DNA of 64,000 nt from an uncultured Bryobacteraceae bacterium (lineage in GTDB: Bacteria > Acidobacteriota > Terriglobia > Bryobacterales > Bryobacteraceae). Positions 1 through 8,207 of the stretch are shown here, piece after piece (position 1 is the first letter of the stretch; each line of letters starts with the position of its first letter). The notes beneath the pieces were generated by a model. It ran no database searches and was not told the DNA's origin. It saw only the letters and a list, made by a program, of their open reading frames with translations. The translations under genes and the position numbers were made by a program. The DNA lies in NCBI GenBank assembly GCA_937924525.1, contig CALDSU010000009.1, positions 124,001 through 188,000 on the forward strand, written 5' to 3'.

Positions 1-1
1 T

Positions 2-568
2 CCCGTGCTCCGGGAGGTGATCGCGGCGGCCGGTCCTTACCGGATGGTGTATCGCAAACCGGATTTCGATACGCTGGTCCGCTCCATCGTCTACCAGCAG
101 GTAAGCGGGAAAGCGGCGGTGGCGATTTACCGGAGGCTGGAGGCGAAGGCGGGCGCTCCGGTAACGGCCGAGCGGATCGCACGGCTCCGGACCCCCACGC
201 TGCGGTCCGCAGGTCTCTCCGGGCAGAAAGCCAGTTATCTCCGCGACCTGGCCCGGCGCACGCTGCACGGAGAACTTGATCTTGGCCGGCTGTCCGGCCT
301 GCCCGACGAGGAAGTGATCGGCCAGTTGACCCAGGTGCGCGGCATCGGCGTCTGGACGGCGCAGATGTTCCTCATCTTCGCCCTGCGCCGCCCGGATGTG
401 CTGCCCGTTACCGATCTGGGCATCCGCACCGCGATGAAACAGCTTTACGGGCTGTCCGAACTCCCCAAGCCGCCCGCCATGCATGAAATCGCGGCGAGGT
501 GGATTCCCTACCGTTCCGTGGCGTCCTGGTATCTGTGGCGCATGTTGGACGGACCGGCTACGCTTTAA
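2..568 (+). CDS. DNA-3-methyladenine glycosylase family protein (HhH-GPD), 5' end outside window
   Basis: Base-excision repair glycosylase of the AlkA/HhH-GPD superfamily, expected to remove alkylated purines from DNA in the cytoplasm. The frame is open to the window edge and the first codons (DFDTLVRSIVYQQVSGKAA) match the early conserved helix of the family, so the true start is probably only a few codons upstream. The helix-hairpin-helix is VRGIGVWTAQ at about residues 111-120 of the visible part. The catalytic aspartate is in LPVTDLGIR, about residue 137. It ends 7 bases before the next gene, so the two may be co-transcribed. Family assignment is firm; the exact lesion specificity is inference. 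Confidence 0.88.
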   Translation, partial: PVLREVIAAAGPYRMVYRKPDFDTLVRSIVYQQVSGKAAVAIYRRLEAKAGAPVTAERIARLRTPTLRSAGLSGQKASYLRDLARRTLHGELDLGRLSGLPDEEVIGQLTQVRGIGVWTAQMFLIFALRRPDVLPVTDLGIRTAMKQLYGLSELPKPPAMHEIAARWIPYRSVASWYLWRMLDGPATL

Positions 569-575
569 ACTTCCG

Positions 576-1721
576 ATGCGCCGTCTGCCCATGCGCGAAT
601 CGGTGATTCGCCGCACCACCATCCGCTGCGCCCGGGAGGGCGCGGTCAATCTTTCGCAAGGCTTCCCGGACGACGACACGTCGCCGGAGATGAAGCAGTT
701 CGCTCGCGAGGCGATCGAGGAGTCCTGCCACCAGTACACCGACCCGTGGGGGGCGCCGGCGCTGCGCCGCGCGATCGCCCGCAAGCTGGCCCGCTTCAAC
801 GGGCTCAGCGTGGACCCGGACCGCCAAATCGTCGTGACGTGCGGCGCGACCGAGGGGATGATGATCGCCATGGAGGCGCTGGTCGAGCGCGGCGCTGCGC
901 TGCTGACCTTTGCCCCCATGTACGAGAACTACGTGCTCCAGTCGATTGCGGCGGGCTTGGAGTTGCGCGTCCTCGAATTGCGCGAGCCGGACTTTTCCTT
1001 CACCCGCGCGGAACTGGAGCGGATGTGGACGCCGCGCTTGCAGGCGGTGCTGCTTTCCAATCCCTGCAATCCTACCGGCAAGGTGTTCACGCGCGAGGAA
1101 CTCCAGACCCTCGTGGATTTCGCCTGCGCCCACGATTTGCTGGTCTTTGCCGACGAAACCTATGAGTACCTGGTGTGGGAACCGCACCGGCATCTCAGCA
1201 TCGCCACGCTGCCCGGTGCGGCGGAGCGCACGGTCACCGTCACCTCGACCGGCAAGACGTACTCGGTCACCGGCTGGCGGGTCGGCTACGTGGTGGCGGA
1301 CGAGCCGCTCACCAATGAACTGCGCAAGATGCACGACTTCCACACCGTCACCGCGCCCCACCCCTTTCAGATCGCGATCGCGCGCGCCATGGACGAGCTG
1401 CCGGAGAGCTACTACGCGCGGCAGCGGGACAGCTTCGCCGAACGGAAACGGATCCTGACCACGGCGCTCGCCGCCGCCGGGCTCACCTATTGCGATCCCG
1501 GCGGCGCGTATTTCCTGTGGTGTGGTTACGACGCGCTCGCGGCGGAGGACGATGATCTGTTCGCCGAGCGCCTGCTCACGGAAGCGAAAGTGGCCGGGGT
1601 GGCCGGATCGGTGTTCTACCCCCGGACGGCGCAAAACCCGCGCCGCTTGCGGTTCACCTTTTCCAAGACCCGGCCGACCATTGAAGAGGCCGCGCGCCGT
1701 CTGTTAGCTTTAAGGCGATGA
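576..1721 (+). CDS. PLP-dependent class I/II aminotransferase
   Basis: Fold-type I aminotransferase of about 381 residues. Visible signatures are NLSQGFPDD near the N terminus, SNPCNPTGKVF in the middle, FADETYEYLVW with the PLP-contacting Asp, and STGKTYSVTGWRVGY, whose Lys (about residue 227) should form the Schiff base. The pattern resembles kynurenine/methionine-type aminotransferases, but the substrate cannot be read from sequence. The frame is open further upstream inside the glycosylase gene; I chose the ATG just after that gene's stop, and an ATG 15 bases later is also possible. The stop overlaps the next start as ATGA, so translation is probably coupled to the SDR gene. Confidence 0.88.
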   Translation: MRRLPMRESVIRRTTIRCAREGAVNLSQGFPDDDTSPEMKQFAREAIEESCHQYTDPWGAPALRRAIARKLARFNGLSVDPDRQIVVTCGATEGMMIAMEALVERGAALLTFAPMYENYVLQSIAAGLELRVLELREPDFSFTRAELERMWTPRLQAVLLSNPCNPTGKVFTREELQTLVDFACAHDLLVFADETYEYLVWEPHRHLSIATLPGAAERTVTVTSTGKTYSVTGWRVGYVVADEPLTNELRKMHDFHTVTAPHPFQIAIARAMDELPESYYARQRDSFAERKRILTTALAAAGLTYCDPGGAYFLWCGYDALAAEDDDLFAERLLTEAKVAGVAGSVFYPRTAQNPRRLRFTFSKTRPTIEEAARRLLALRR

Positions 1722-2470
1722 ATTCCTCTCCGTTCCGTCTGGACGGGCGCGCCGCGCTCGTCACTGGCGGCGCCAGCGGCATTGGGGAAGCGGCCTGCCG
1801 CGTTCTTACCGCCGCCGGGGCTTCCGTTCTCATCGCCGATATCGATCGCGCCCGCGCCGAAGCGCTCGCCGCGCAGTTGCCGGGTTCTTCCGTACTGATC
1901 CTCGACATCACCGACGAAGCCGCGGTGCAGACCGCGCTGGGCGGCCTCCCGAAGCTCGACATCCTGGTCAACAACGCCGGCATCGGCCTGGTCGGCAATA
2001 TCGAAGAAACGGCGCTTGCCGATTTTCAGCGGCTTTTCCGCGTCAACGTGGAGGGCACGTTTCTGATGACCAAGCACGCTCTGCCGCTGCTGCTCGCCTC
2101 GCACGGCTGCATTGTCAACGTGGCGTCGGTGGCTGGTCTCGTGGGCGTCAAGCGCCGCTACGCATATTGTGCGACCAAGGGCGCGGTGGTGATGATGACC
2201 CGCCAGTTGGCGGTAGACTATCCCACGCAGATCCGCGTAAACGCCGTCGCGCCGGGCACCGTGGATACGCCCTTTGTCGAAGCTTACCTGGAGAAGTATC
2301 ACAAGCACGAGAAGGAGAAAGTCCGCGCGGAATTGAATGCCCGGCAGCCGGTGGGCCGGCTGGGCAAGCCGGAGGAGATCGCCTACATGATTCTGTACCT
2401 GTGCTCCGACGAAGCAGGTTTCGTCAATGGCGCGGTGCTGTCGATCGATGGGGGATGGTCCGCGGCGTGA
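1718..2470 (+). CDS. SDR family NAD(P)-dependent oxidoreductase
   Basis: Classical short-chain dehydrogenase of 250 residues. The nucleotide-binding motif is TGGASGIG (about 16-23), NNAG is at 85-88, the catalytic Ser is near 137 and YCATK gives Tyr150/Lys154. The C-terminal half (APGTVDTPF, RLGKPEEIAYMILYLCSDEA, SIDGGW) is close in style to 2-keto-3-deoxy-L-fuconate dehydrogenases and BDH2-like enzymes, so a sugar-acid or hydroxyacid substrate is plausible but inferred. It starts inside the stop of the aminotransferase gene (ATGA overlap), which argues for one transcript. Confidence 0.9.
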   Translation: MNSSPFRLDGRAALVTGGASGIGEAACRVLTAAGASVLIADIDRARAEALAAQLPGSSVLILDITDEAAVQTALGGLPKLDILVNNAGIGLVGNIEETALADFQRLFRVNVEGTFLMTKHALPLLLASHGCIVNVASVAGLVGVKRRYAYCATKGAVVMMTRQLAVDYPTQIRVNAVAPGTVDTPFVEAYLEKYHKHEKEKVRAELNARQPVGRLGKPEEIAYMILYLCSDEAGFVNGAVLSIDGGWSAA

Positions 2471-2499
2471 GAGCGCAGGCGGAAGCGAGCGCCGCGTTA

Positions 2500-2505
2500 T
2501 AGAAT
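2500..2505 (+). promoter_or_regulatory. -10-like hexamer TAGAAT
   Basis: TAGAAT (also readable as TATAGAAT from 2498) lies 6 bases before the GTG of the CBM9-like gene. No convincing -35 box is visible. It is one of nine similar sites in the window. Confidence 0.35.
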
Positions 2506-2511
2506 CTTAAG

Positions 2512-3366
2512 GTGCTGGTCCTGCTGCTGCTGACCGGGGCGGTTCTCCTCCGCGCGGGCGACTATCCTCGAACGCTGGAAGCGTTTCCCGGAACGACGCC
2601 CCGGCTGGACGGCGTGCTTTCCCCCGGCGAGTACGCCGATGCGACCTCCTTTACCGGCGTCGCGGATTGGATCCCGCAGTTCACGCCGACCCGCGACCCT
2701 AAGGACTTGTCGCTGCGCGGTTGGGTGAAGCACGACGGACGCCGGCTGTATTTTGCCTTCGACATCACCGACGACGTCCTCTACGGCATGGATACGCCCC
2801 GCTGGCTGCCCAAGGAGAACCCAAAGGCGCACGCGTTGACCCGCGAGGGGTACCCCTGGTTCGGCGACGAGATGGAACTGCTGATCAACGCCGCCAACCG
2901 CTGGTCCGGCGACGAGAGCGCGGCGGGCGACGGTTCGTCGTGGCAGATGGTCTGCAATCTGACCAAATCCCGCCAGGGCGGTATCGGCGTCGGCGGATTG
3001 CTGGAAGGCGAACCTCGCAGCAAGCAGGCGGCGTGGGATACCTACCAACGCTGGATTCTCGCCGGCGCCCAGGAGTGCGCGGTCAAGCCCAAGCCCGGCG
3101 GAAAAGGCTACATTCTGGAATGGGCCGTCTCGTTCGATCCCTGCCTGGAGGTGGAGCCGGGCCGGTTCTATCACCCCGCGCTGGGGGACCGCGCCATGGG
3201 TTTGAACATCGCGCTGGGAGACCTGGACGAACCGGAGCGCGGCGCGGGTAATTTCGGCAATTTCCATCACGAGGACTGGTGGGCGGGCGCCAAGGACGTG
3301 CGCACGCAGCTCAGACATTGGGGGACGCTATGGATCCGCACCTCACCACGGAACGCCCGCCGCTGA
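2512..3366 (+). CDS. Secreted CBM9-like domain protein
   Basis: Protein of 284 residues that opens with a short hydrophobic signal peptide (LVLLLLTGAVLLRAG) starting from GTG. The mature part has the pattern of CBM9-like/DOMON-type beta-sandwich modules: PRLDGVLSPGEY, RGWVKHDGRRLYFAFDITDD, FGDEMELLINA, and GYILEWAVSFDP near the end. Such modules bind sugars or haem, or act as extracytoplasmic add-ons; which applies here is unknown. No catalytic motif is visible. The 3' end overlaps the deoC start by 37 bases. Confidence 0.7.
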   Translation: MLVLLLLTGAVLLRAGDYPRTLEAFPGTTPRLDGVLSPGEYADATSFTGVADWIPQFTPTRDPKDLSLRGWVKHDGRRLYFAFDITDDVLYGMDTPRWLPKENPKAHALTREGYPWFGDEMELLINAANRWSGDESAAGDGSSWQMVCNLTKSRQGGIGVGGLLEGEPRSKQAAWDTYQRWILAGAQECAVKPKPGGKGYILEWAVSFDPCLEVEPGRFYHPALGDRAMGLNIALGDLDEPERGAGNFGNFHHEDWWAGAKDVRTQLRHWGTLWIRTSPRNARR

Positions 3367-4061
3367 CCACTTGCGCGGCGCTGGCCAGGATGATCGATCA
3401 CTCCCTGCTGCGGCCGGAGCTGACCGAAACCGAGGTGAGCGAAGGATGCCGGGTGGCGCGCGACTACCAGGTGGCTTCTGTCACCGTGCGCCCGTCAGAT
3501 ATCGATCTGGCCGTGCGGCTGATGGCGGATAGCGGCGTGCCGGTGGGCACCGTGGCGGGTTTTCCCCATGGGGCGGACACCACGGCCGCCAAGCTGTACG
3601 CCTGCCGCGATGCTCTCCGGCGGGGAGCTCGCGAGGTCGACATGGTGTTGAACATCGGCAAGCTGCTGAGCCGGAGCTTTCCTTACGTCGAAAGCGAAAT
3701 CCAGCAGATGGCCGCTACCTGTCGCGAGCAGGGCGCCATTTTGAAGGTCATCTTCGAGAACGCCTATCTGACCGACGAGTTGAAGATCGTGGCGTGCCGG
3801 ATTTGCAGCCGCGCCGGCGCGCACTTTGTGAAAACCTCCACCGGTTTCGCGCCCACCGGAGCGACGATCGAGGACCTCCGCCTGATGCGGCAGCACTCCA
3901 GTCCGGACGTCAAGGTGAAAGCCGCGGGCGGGGTCCGCACCCTCGACCGCGCGCTGGAGGTTTACCAGGCCGGCGCCGACCGGTTCGGGGCGACCGCGAC
4001 CACTGCGATTCTGGAAGAATGGAAAACCCGCCTAGCCCGGGCCTCCTCCGCTCCCGGGTGA
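3330..4061 (+). CDS. deoC: Deoxyribose-phosphate aldolase
   Basis: Class I aldolase that splits 2-deoxyribose 5-phosphate into glyceraldehyde 3-phosphate and acetaldehyde, in deoxynucleoside catabolism. It has 243 residues, close to the family norm. The triad is intact: Asp104 in AREVDMVLN, Schiff-base Lys168 in HFVKTSTGF and Lys197 in VKVKAAGGVRT. The start at 3330 is preferred because GGGGA sits at 3321-3325 and the protein then begins at the usual distance before MIDHSLL; the longer frame from 3279 adds a non-conserved leader. It overlaps the end of the CBM9-like gene. Confidence 0.94.
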   Translation: MDPHLTTERPPLTTCAALARMIDHSLLRPELTETEVSEGCRVARDYQVASVTVRPSDIDLAVRLMADSGVPVGTVAGFPHGADTTAAKLYACRDALRRGAREVDMVLNIGKLLSRSFPYVESEIQQMAATCREQGAILKVIFENAYLTDELKIVACRICSRAGAHFVKTSTGFAPTGATIEDLRLMRQHSSPDVKVKAAGGVRTLDRALEVYQAGADRFGATATTAILEEWKTRLARASSAPG

Positions 4062-4097
4062 GCTACGAATGTTAAGCTGAATTTTCCACGTAGAAAG

Positions 4098-5603
4098 ATG
4101 CCGCAATCCAAGCCCTTCCCGAAGATCTGCGTCGCGCTGGGCGCCGCCACGCCCGAGCAGTTGTTCGCGCACGCCAAACGCGAGATCGAGGAGGGGGACA
4201 CCTTCCTGGAGTTCCGCCTGGATTACCTGGAATACCCGGAACAGGGCATCGACGTCCTCAAGCGCGTGCTGGCCGCCTGGCCGGACGTGAGCATTCTGGC
4301 GACGTGCCGCCGGCACCAGAACCATGGCCGGTTCAACGGAAGCGTGGAGGAGCAGTTGCGTCTGCTCGAACTGGCCATCGAGGCGGGCGCGCTTGCGATT
4401 GATGTCGAGATCGAAACCGCCGAAGTCGCCGCGGAGCACGTCAGCCGGATCCGCAACCACACCCGGTTAGTCGTTTCCTACCACAATTTCGAAACCACCC
4501 CGAACCTGGACCAGGTGCTCCGGCGGATGATGCGGATCCCGGCCGATGCCTACAAAGTCGTTTCGACGGCGCGGAAGCAGACGGACAACGCGCGGGTGCT
4601 GGCGCTCGCCCGGTCTCACCCTCGCGTGCCGCTGATTGTGCTCGCGATGGGGGAAGTGGGTTTTCCGACCCGGGTGTTGTCAACGGCGAGCGGCGGCCTG
4701 TATAGTTATGCCGCTCCCCTCGCCGCGGAAGGCACGGCTGCCGGCCAGGTGACCGCCCGGGTGCTCCGCCATCTGTACCGCATCGAAAAGCTGGGCAAGG
4801 CCACGCGCCTGTATGGCGTGATCGCCGACCCGGTGCGGCATTCCATCTCGCCCGCGGTGCATAACCGCGCCTTTCAAGCCAAGCGCATCGACGCCGTTTA
4901 CCTGCCCCTGCTGGTGCATCCCACTCAGCTCAAGGATTTCATGCAGGCCGCCAACCAGCTTGCCCTGGCCGGATTCAGCGTCACCATTCCACACAAGCAA
5001 AAAATCATCCGGTATCTGGATGTGATCGACCCCTTGACCCGCCGGATCGGCGCGGTGAACACCGTGTGGAAAAAGGGAGGCAAATGGCGGGGCACCAACA
5101 CGGATGCGGCGGCGGTGACCGGTCCTTTAAGCCGGATGCTGAAGCCTTCCAAGTCGTCGATTCTGGTGGTGGGCAACGGCGGGGCGGCGCGGGGCGCCGC
5201 CTATGCCTTGGTGGACATGGGCGCCAAGGTCGCGGTGACCGGGCGCAACCCCGACCGCATTCGCGCCTTGGCCAAAATGTGCGACGCCGAGCCGGTGCTC
5301 CGCGAGAAACTTGCCGGCCGGTACTTCGACGCGCTGGTGCACGCCACGCCGCTCGGCATGTTTCCGCACCCGGACAGTTGCTTCTTCGATGGCAATATCC
5401 CGGCCGACATCGTTTTTGACATGGTCTACAATCCTCTCGAGACGCTGTTGATCCGCCGGGCGCGGGAACAGAACAAGACCGTCATCAACGGACTGGAAAT
5501 GTTTATCGAGCAGGCGGCCAAGCAGTTTGAGATCTGGACCGGGGAACAGCCGCCCATTCCCGCCATGAAAAAAGCGGCCCTGGAAGCGTTGCACATTAAA
5601 TAG
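4098..5603 (+). CDS. aroDE: Bifunctional 3-dehydroquinate dehydratase / shikimate dehydrogenase
   Basis: Fused enzyme for steps 3 and 4 of the shikimate pathway, 501 residues. Residues 1 to about 220 are a type I dehydroquinase: EFRLDYLE, RRHQNHGRF, general-base His129 in SYHNFE and Schiff-base Lys153 in YKVVSTARK. From about 235 comes shikimate dehydrogenase: YGVIADPVRHSISPAVHN, FSVTIPHKQ with the catalytic Lys, TNTDAAA, the NADP loop GNGGAARGA with TGRNPDR, and NGLEMFIEQA. The order AroD-AroE is the plant-like fusion, also seen in Acidobacteriota, Planctomycetes and Chlamydiae. The last 8 bases overlap the convergent methyltransferase gene. Confidence 0.96.
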   Translation: MPQSKPFPKICVALGAATPEQLFAHAKREIEEGDTFLEFRLDYLEYPEQGIDVLKRVLAAWPDVSILATCRRHQNHGRFNGSVEEQLRLLELAIEAGALAIDVEIETAEVAAEHVSRIRNHTRLVVSYHNFETTPNLDQVLRRMMRIPADAYKVVSTARKQTDNARVLALARSHPRVPLIVLAMGEVGFPTRVLSTASGGLYSYAAPLAAEGTAAGQVTARVLRHLYRIEKLGKATRLYGVIADPVRHSISPAVHNRAFQAKRIDAVYLPLLVHPTQLKDFMQAANQLALAGFSVTIPHKQKIIRYLDVIDPLTRRIGAVNTVWKKGGKWRGTNTDAAAVTGPLSRMLKPSKSSILVVGNGGAARGAAYALVDMGAKVAVTGRNPDRIRALAKMCDAEPVLREKLAGRYFDALVHATPLGMFPHPDSCFFDGNIPADIVFDMVYNPLETLLIRRAREQNKTVINGLEMFIEQAAKQFEIWTGEQPPIPAMKKAALEALHIK

Positions 5604-6480
5604 CGCCCCGCGCCGGGCCGGCCAGCGCCGCCGCCACGCGCTCCTCGGTGCCGTGTTCGTAGGTGTTTCTCTTCTCGAGGAACAGGGTAACGCCGATGGC
5701 GTGCCGCCAGAACATCACGGCCAGCCAGTCGGCGAGGGCGGAGCGCCGGGGGTTGTACCGGTAGGGCGGCGCGCGGCGAAAGAGTTTCTTCCGGATCACG
5801 CGCCCGTAATACTCCCCTGTGTAGCGAAAACTGCCGCGAAGCTGGTGCGCCTGCGCCAGGTCCAGAGCCTGCCGGTAGCTGAGGTAACGGGTGAAGAAGA
5901 GGATGAAGTCGGCGTGCTGCTCGGCAAACAGCTCGAGCGGCGTCCCCAGAGCGCGGAAGTGGTCCCCGAACCGCCCCAGGCCGAAGCGGCTGGCCAGCCG
6001 GATGTAGGCCCGCAGCAGGTCCCGGTTACGAATGCGATGCGCCAGCGGCAGGTGCAGGTGGCCCTCCCAGAAGCAATGTTTCAACGGGAACAGGTGCGCG
6101 GAGAATCCCCCCGTCCGCAAAACCCGGTAAAGCTGCTGGAAGAAATGGGACGGATCGCCCACGTGCTCGAGCACCTGGTTGGAGACCACTACGTCGAAGC
6201 TCTCGTCCGCGTAAGGCCATGGGTCGCGCACCGAAATGCAATCGATGTCCGGCCGGAGCCGGCGGTCATTCGGCCGGCCGTGATCGGTCACTTCGAAACC
6301 GCGAACCTCGAAACGCAACCCCGGCCGCAGACGCGGCAACTGCGCGTTCAGGAACGTCATGAGGTCCCCGTGACCGCAACCCGCATCCAGCACCCGGACG
6401 GTGGATCCCTCGGGGAACCGGGCGGCTTCCGTTACCACGACGGAAAGCAGGTGCTCGTGGGTGGTGCTTTTGGCCTCCAT
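5596..6480 (-). CDS. Class I SAM-dependent methyltransferase
   Basis: Methyltransferase of 294 residues. Motif I is VRVLDAGCGHGDLMTF near residue 30. The methyltransferase-11 style post-motifs follow: DCISVRDPWPYADESFDVVVSNQVLEHVGDP (read as several motifs) and LYRVLRTGGFSAHLFP. The last third (LASRFGLG, SYRQALDLA) has no clear motif. I chose the ATG at 6480 because the open frame continues to 6921 only with non-conserved, Arg/Pro-rich sequence over the divergent promoter region. The substrate is unknown; cell-envelope or small-molecule methylation are both possible. It converges on aroDE with an 8-base overlap. Confidence 0.85.
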   Translation of the reverse strand: MEAKSTTHEHLLSVVVTEAARFPEGSTVRVLDAGCGHGDLMTFLNAQLPRLRPGLRFEVRGFEVTDHGRPNDRRLRPDIDCISVRDPWPYADESFDVVVSNQVLEHVGDPSHFFQQLYRVLRTGGFSAHLFPLKHCFWEGHLHLPLAHRIRNRDLLRAYIRLASRFGLGRFGDHFRALGTPLELFAEQHADFILFFTRYLSYRQALDLAQAHQLRGSFRYTGEYYGRVIRKKLFRRAPPYRYNPRRSALADWLAVMFWRHAIGVTLFLEKRNTYEHGTEERVAAALAGPARGAI

Positions 6481-6811
6481 CTGAAGAGATAGTCGGCGGG
6501 CGGGCCGGTTCTTCTCACAGATCGGCGCCCGGGCCGGGAGACAACAGGTCCGCGGCCGGCCGAAGGAGAGCGGGTTTGTTGTTGCAACCCCTTTTGCAAC
6601 TAGAAGTGGCATACGCGCCGGTGGGTGTCCATCCCTAGCTGCACGGGAGCAACGTGGGCGCCAGCGCCTGCCCTGGCATGCCGGGTGATGGCGGATGTGG
6701 GGAAACGGCGGTGGAGCGCGCGGAGATCGTCCACTCCCGCCTGGCGCCGCCGCGCTCGGTCTTTCAAGCTGGCAACCGAAATGCAGACTGAGAAGCGAGG
6801 TCGCACTCAAG
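6481..6811. other. Divergent intergenic region before korDABC
   Basis: 331 bases between a leftward methyltransferase and the rightward kor operon. It should hold promoters for both. I see one clear palindrome (6581-6600, listed separately) and no supported gene; the open frames crossing it lack codon-like conservation. Confidence 0.6.
6581..6600. promoter_or_regulatory. Palindromic operator-like site GTTGCAA-N6-TTGCAAC
   Basis: Perfect inverted repeat with 7-base arms (6581-6587 and 6594-6600) around CCCCTT. It sits about 210 bases before korD and 100 bases before the methyltransferase start, so it could be a binding site for a dimeric regulator of either gene. The regulator is unknown. Confidence 0.4.
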
Positions 6812-7060
6812 ATGCCTAAAGGTTTTGTCACCATTACCGCCGAACGATGTAAAGGATGCGGATTCTGTGTTGAATTCTGCCCCACCCACGTCCTGGCTCT
6901 CTCGTCGGCGTTCAATTTCAAGGGCTACCACCCGCCGTACGTCCACGATGCCGAAAAGTGTTCAGGCTGTGACCTTTGCGGCATGTACTGCCCGGATTTC
7001 GCCATCTACGGCACCCGGATCACGGCGGCGCAAAAGAAGGGAGCCAACCATGCCGGCTGA
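6812..7060 (+). CDS. korD: 2-oxoacid:ferredoxin oxidoreductase, delta (ferredoxin-like) subunit
   Basis: Small 82-residue protein with two 4Fe-4S cluster motifs, CKGCGFCVEFCP (about residues 12-23) and CSGCDLCGMYCP (about 48-59). It is the electron-transfer subunit of a four-subunit 2-oxoacid:ferredoxin oxidoreductase. The ATG at 6812 is chosen because the protein then starts at the usual short distance before the first cluster. It overlaps korA by 11 bases and opens the gene order delta-alpha-beta-gamma. Confidence 0.93.
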   Translation: MPKGFVTITAERCKGCGFCVEFCPTHVLALSSAFNFKGYHPPYVHDAEKCSGCDLCGMYCPDFAIYGTRITAAQKKGANHAG

Positions 7061-8207
7061 CCCGAAGGCAGTCCTCACCGGAGTGCATTTTCTGAACGGG
7101 GATGTGGCATGTTGCGAGGGGGCGCTGGCGGCAGGTGCGCGATTTGCCGCAGGATACCCGATCACCCCCTCTACGGAAATCGTTGAACGGTTCGCGTCCC
7201 GCGCTCCGGAAGTGGGCGGGGTGTTCATCCAGATGGAAGACGAACTGGCGGCTTCCATCGCTCTTCAGGGCGCTGTGTGGGGAGGGGCCAAGTCCTTCAC
7301 GGTCACCTCGGGACCTGGCTTCTCCCTGATGATGGAGCACGTTGGCTACGCGGCGATGACCGAAACGCCGTGCGTGTTCGTGGATGTGCAGCGCGGAGGA
7401 CCATCCACGGGACTGCCCACGCTCCCTGCGCAAGGCGACATGATGCAAGCGCGGTGGGGTTCGCATGGGGACTACGAAGTGATCGCCCTGTGCCCCAACT
7501 CTCCTCAGGAGTGCTTCGACCTGACGATCAAGTGTTTCAATTGGGCGGAAGACTATCGCAATCCGGTGGTGCTCCTGATGGACGAGTGCGTGGGGCATAT
7601 GACCGAGAAGGTGGTCATCCCACCCGCCGAGCAGATCGACGTGACGCCCCGGCATCTGACCGATAAGCGGCCCGGCGACTACCTTCCGTTCAAGCCCTGC
7701 GACAACCTCGTGCCCGAAATGGCCCATGCCGGCGACGGTTACCGGTTCCACATCACCGGCGTCACGCACGACGAGCGCGGCTACCTAGCGGTCACTTCTC
7801 AAGCGCAGGACAAACTGGTGCGGCGGCTGTGCGACAAGATCCGGAGTGCCGCCGATCAGCTCACGCTGGTGGAAGAGGAGGGCACGGAAGACGCCGATGT
7901 CGTGGTGGTGTCGTACGGCATTACGTCGCGGGTAGCCGAGCGCGCCATCCGCATGGCGCGCGAACGCGGATTGAAGGTTGGCAAACTGCGGCTGATCACC
8001 ATCTGGCCGTTTCCGGAAAACCGTGTGCGGGCGGTGGCCAGACGGGTGAAAACGCTGGTCGTCCCGGAGTTGAACCTGGGGCAAATGGTGTACGAGGTGG
8101 AGCGGGTGGCCGGGGGACTGGCCCGGACGGTAGGGGTCACCCATGCCGGAGGAGGCGTCCACCGGCCGGAAGACATTCTCGCCGCGATCGTGGAGGGGGC
8201 ACAATGA
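7050..8207 (+). CDS. korA: 2-oxoglutarate:ferredoxin oxidoreductase, alpha subunit
   Basis: 385-residue alpha subunit. It shows GYPITPSTEIVE and the QMEDELAASIALQGAVWGG segment that shapes the cofactor pocket, followed by TSGPGFSLMMEH, and a C-terminal transketolase-like half (VVVVSYGITSRVAERA, VPELNLGQMVYEVER). With KorB it decarboxylates a 2-oxoacid, probably 2-oxoglutarate, passing electrons to ferredoxin in the cytoplasm. The start is supported by AAGGGAG at 7037-7043. The start overlaps korD, and the stop overlaps the korB start as ATGA. Specificity for 2-oxoglutarate over other oxoacids is inferred from overall resemblance. Confidence 0.93.
   Translation: MPADPKAVLTGVHFLNGDVACCEGALAAGARFAAGYPITPSTEIVERFASRAPEVGGVFIQMEDELAASIALQGAVWGGAKSFTVTSGPGFSLMMEHVGYAAMTETPCVFVDVQRGGPSTGLPTLPAQGDMMQARWGSHGDYEVIALCPNSPQECFDLTIKCFNWAEDYRNPVVLLMDECVGHMTEKVVIPPAEQIDVTPRHLTDKRPGDYLPFKPCDNLVPEMAHAGDGYRFHITGVTHDERGYLAVTSQAQDKLVRRLCDKIRSAADQLTLVEEEGTEDADVVVVSYGITSRVAERAIRMARERGLKVGKLRLITIWPFPENRVRAVARRVKTLVVPELNLGQMVYEVERVAGGLARTVGVTHAGGGVHRPEDILAAIVEGAQ

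Noticed and set aside
6481-6921. N-terminal extension of the methyltransferase to 6921
   Set aside because: The extra 147 residues are Arg/Pro-rich, unconserved in style and would overlap korD and its promoter.
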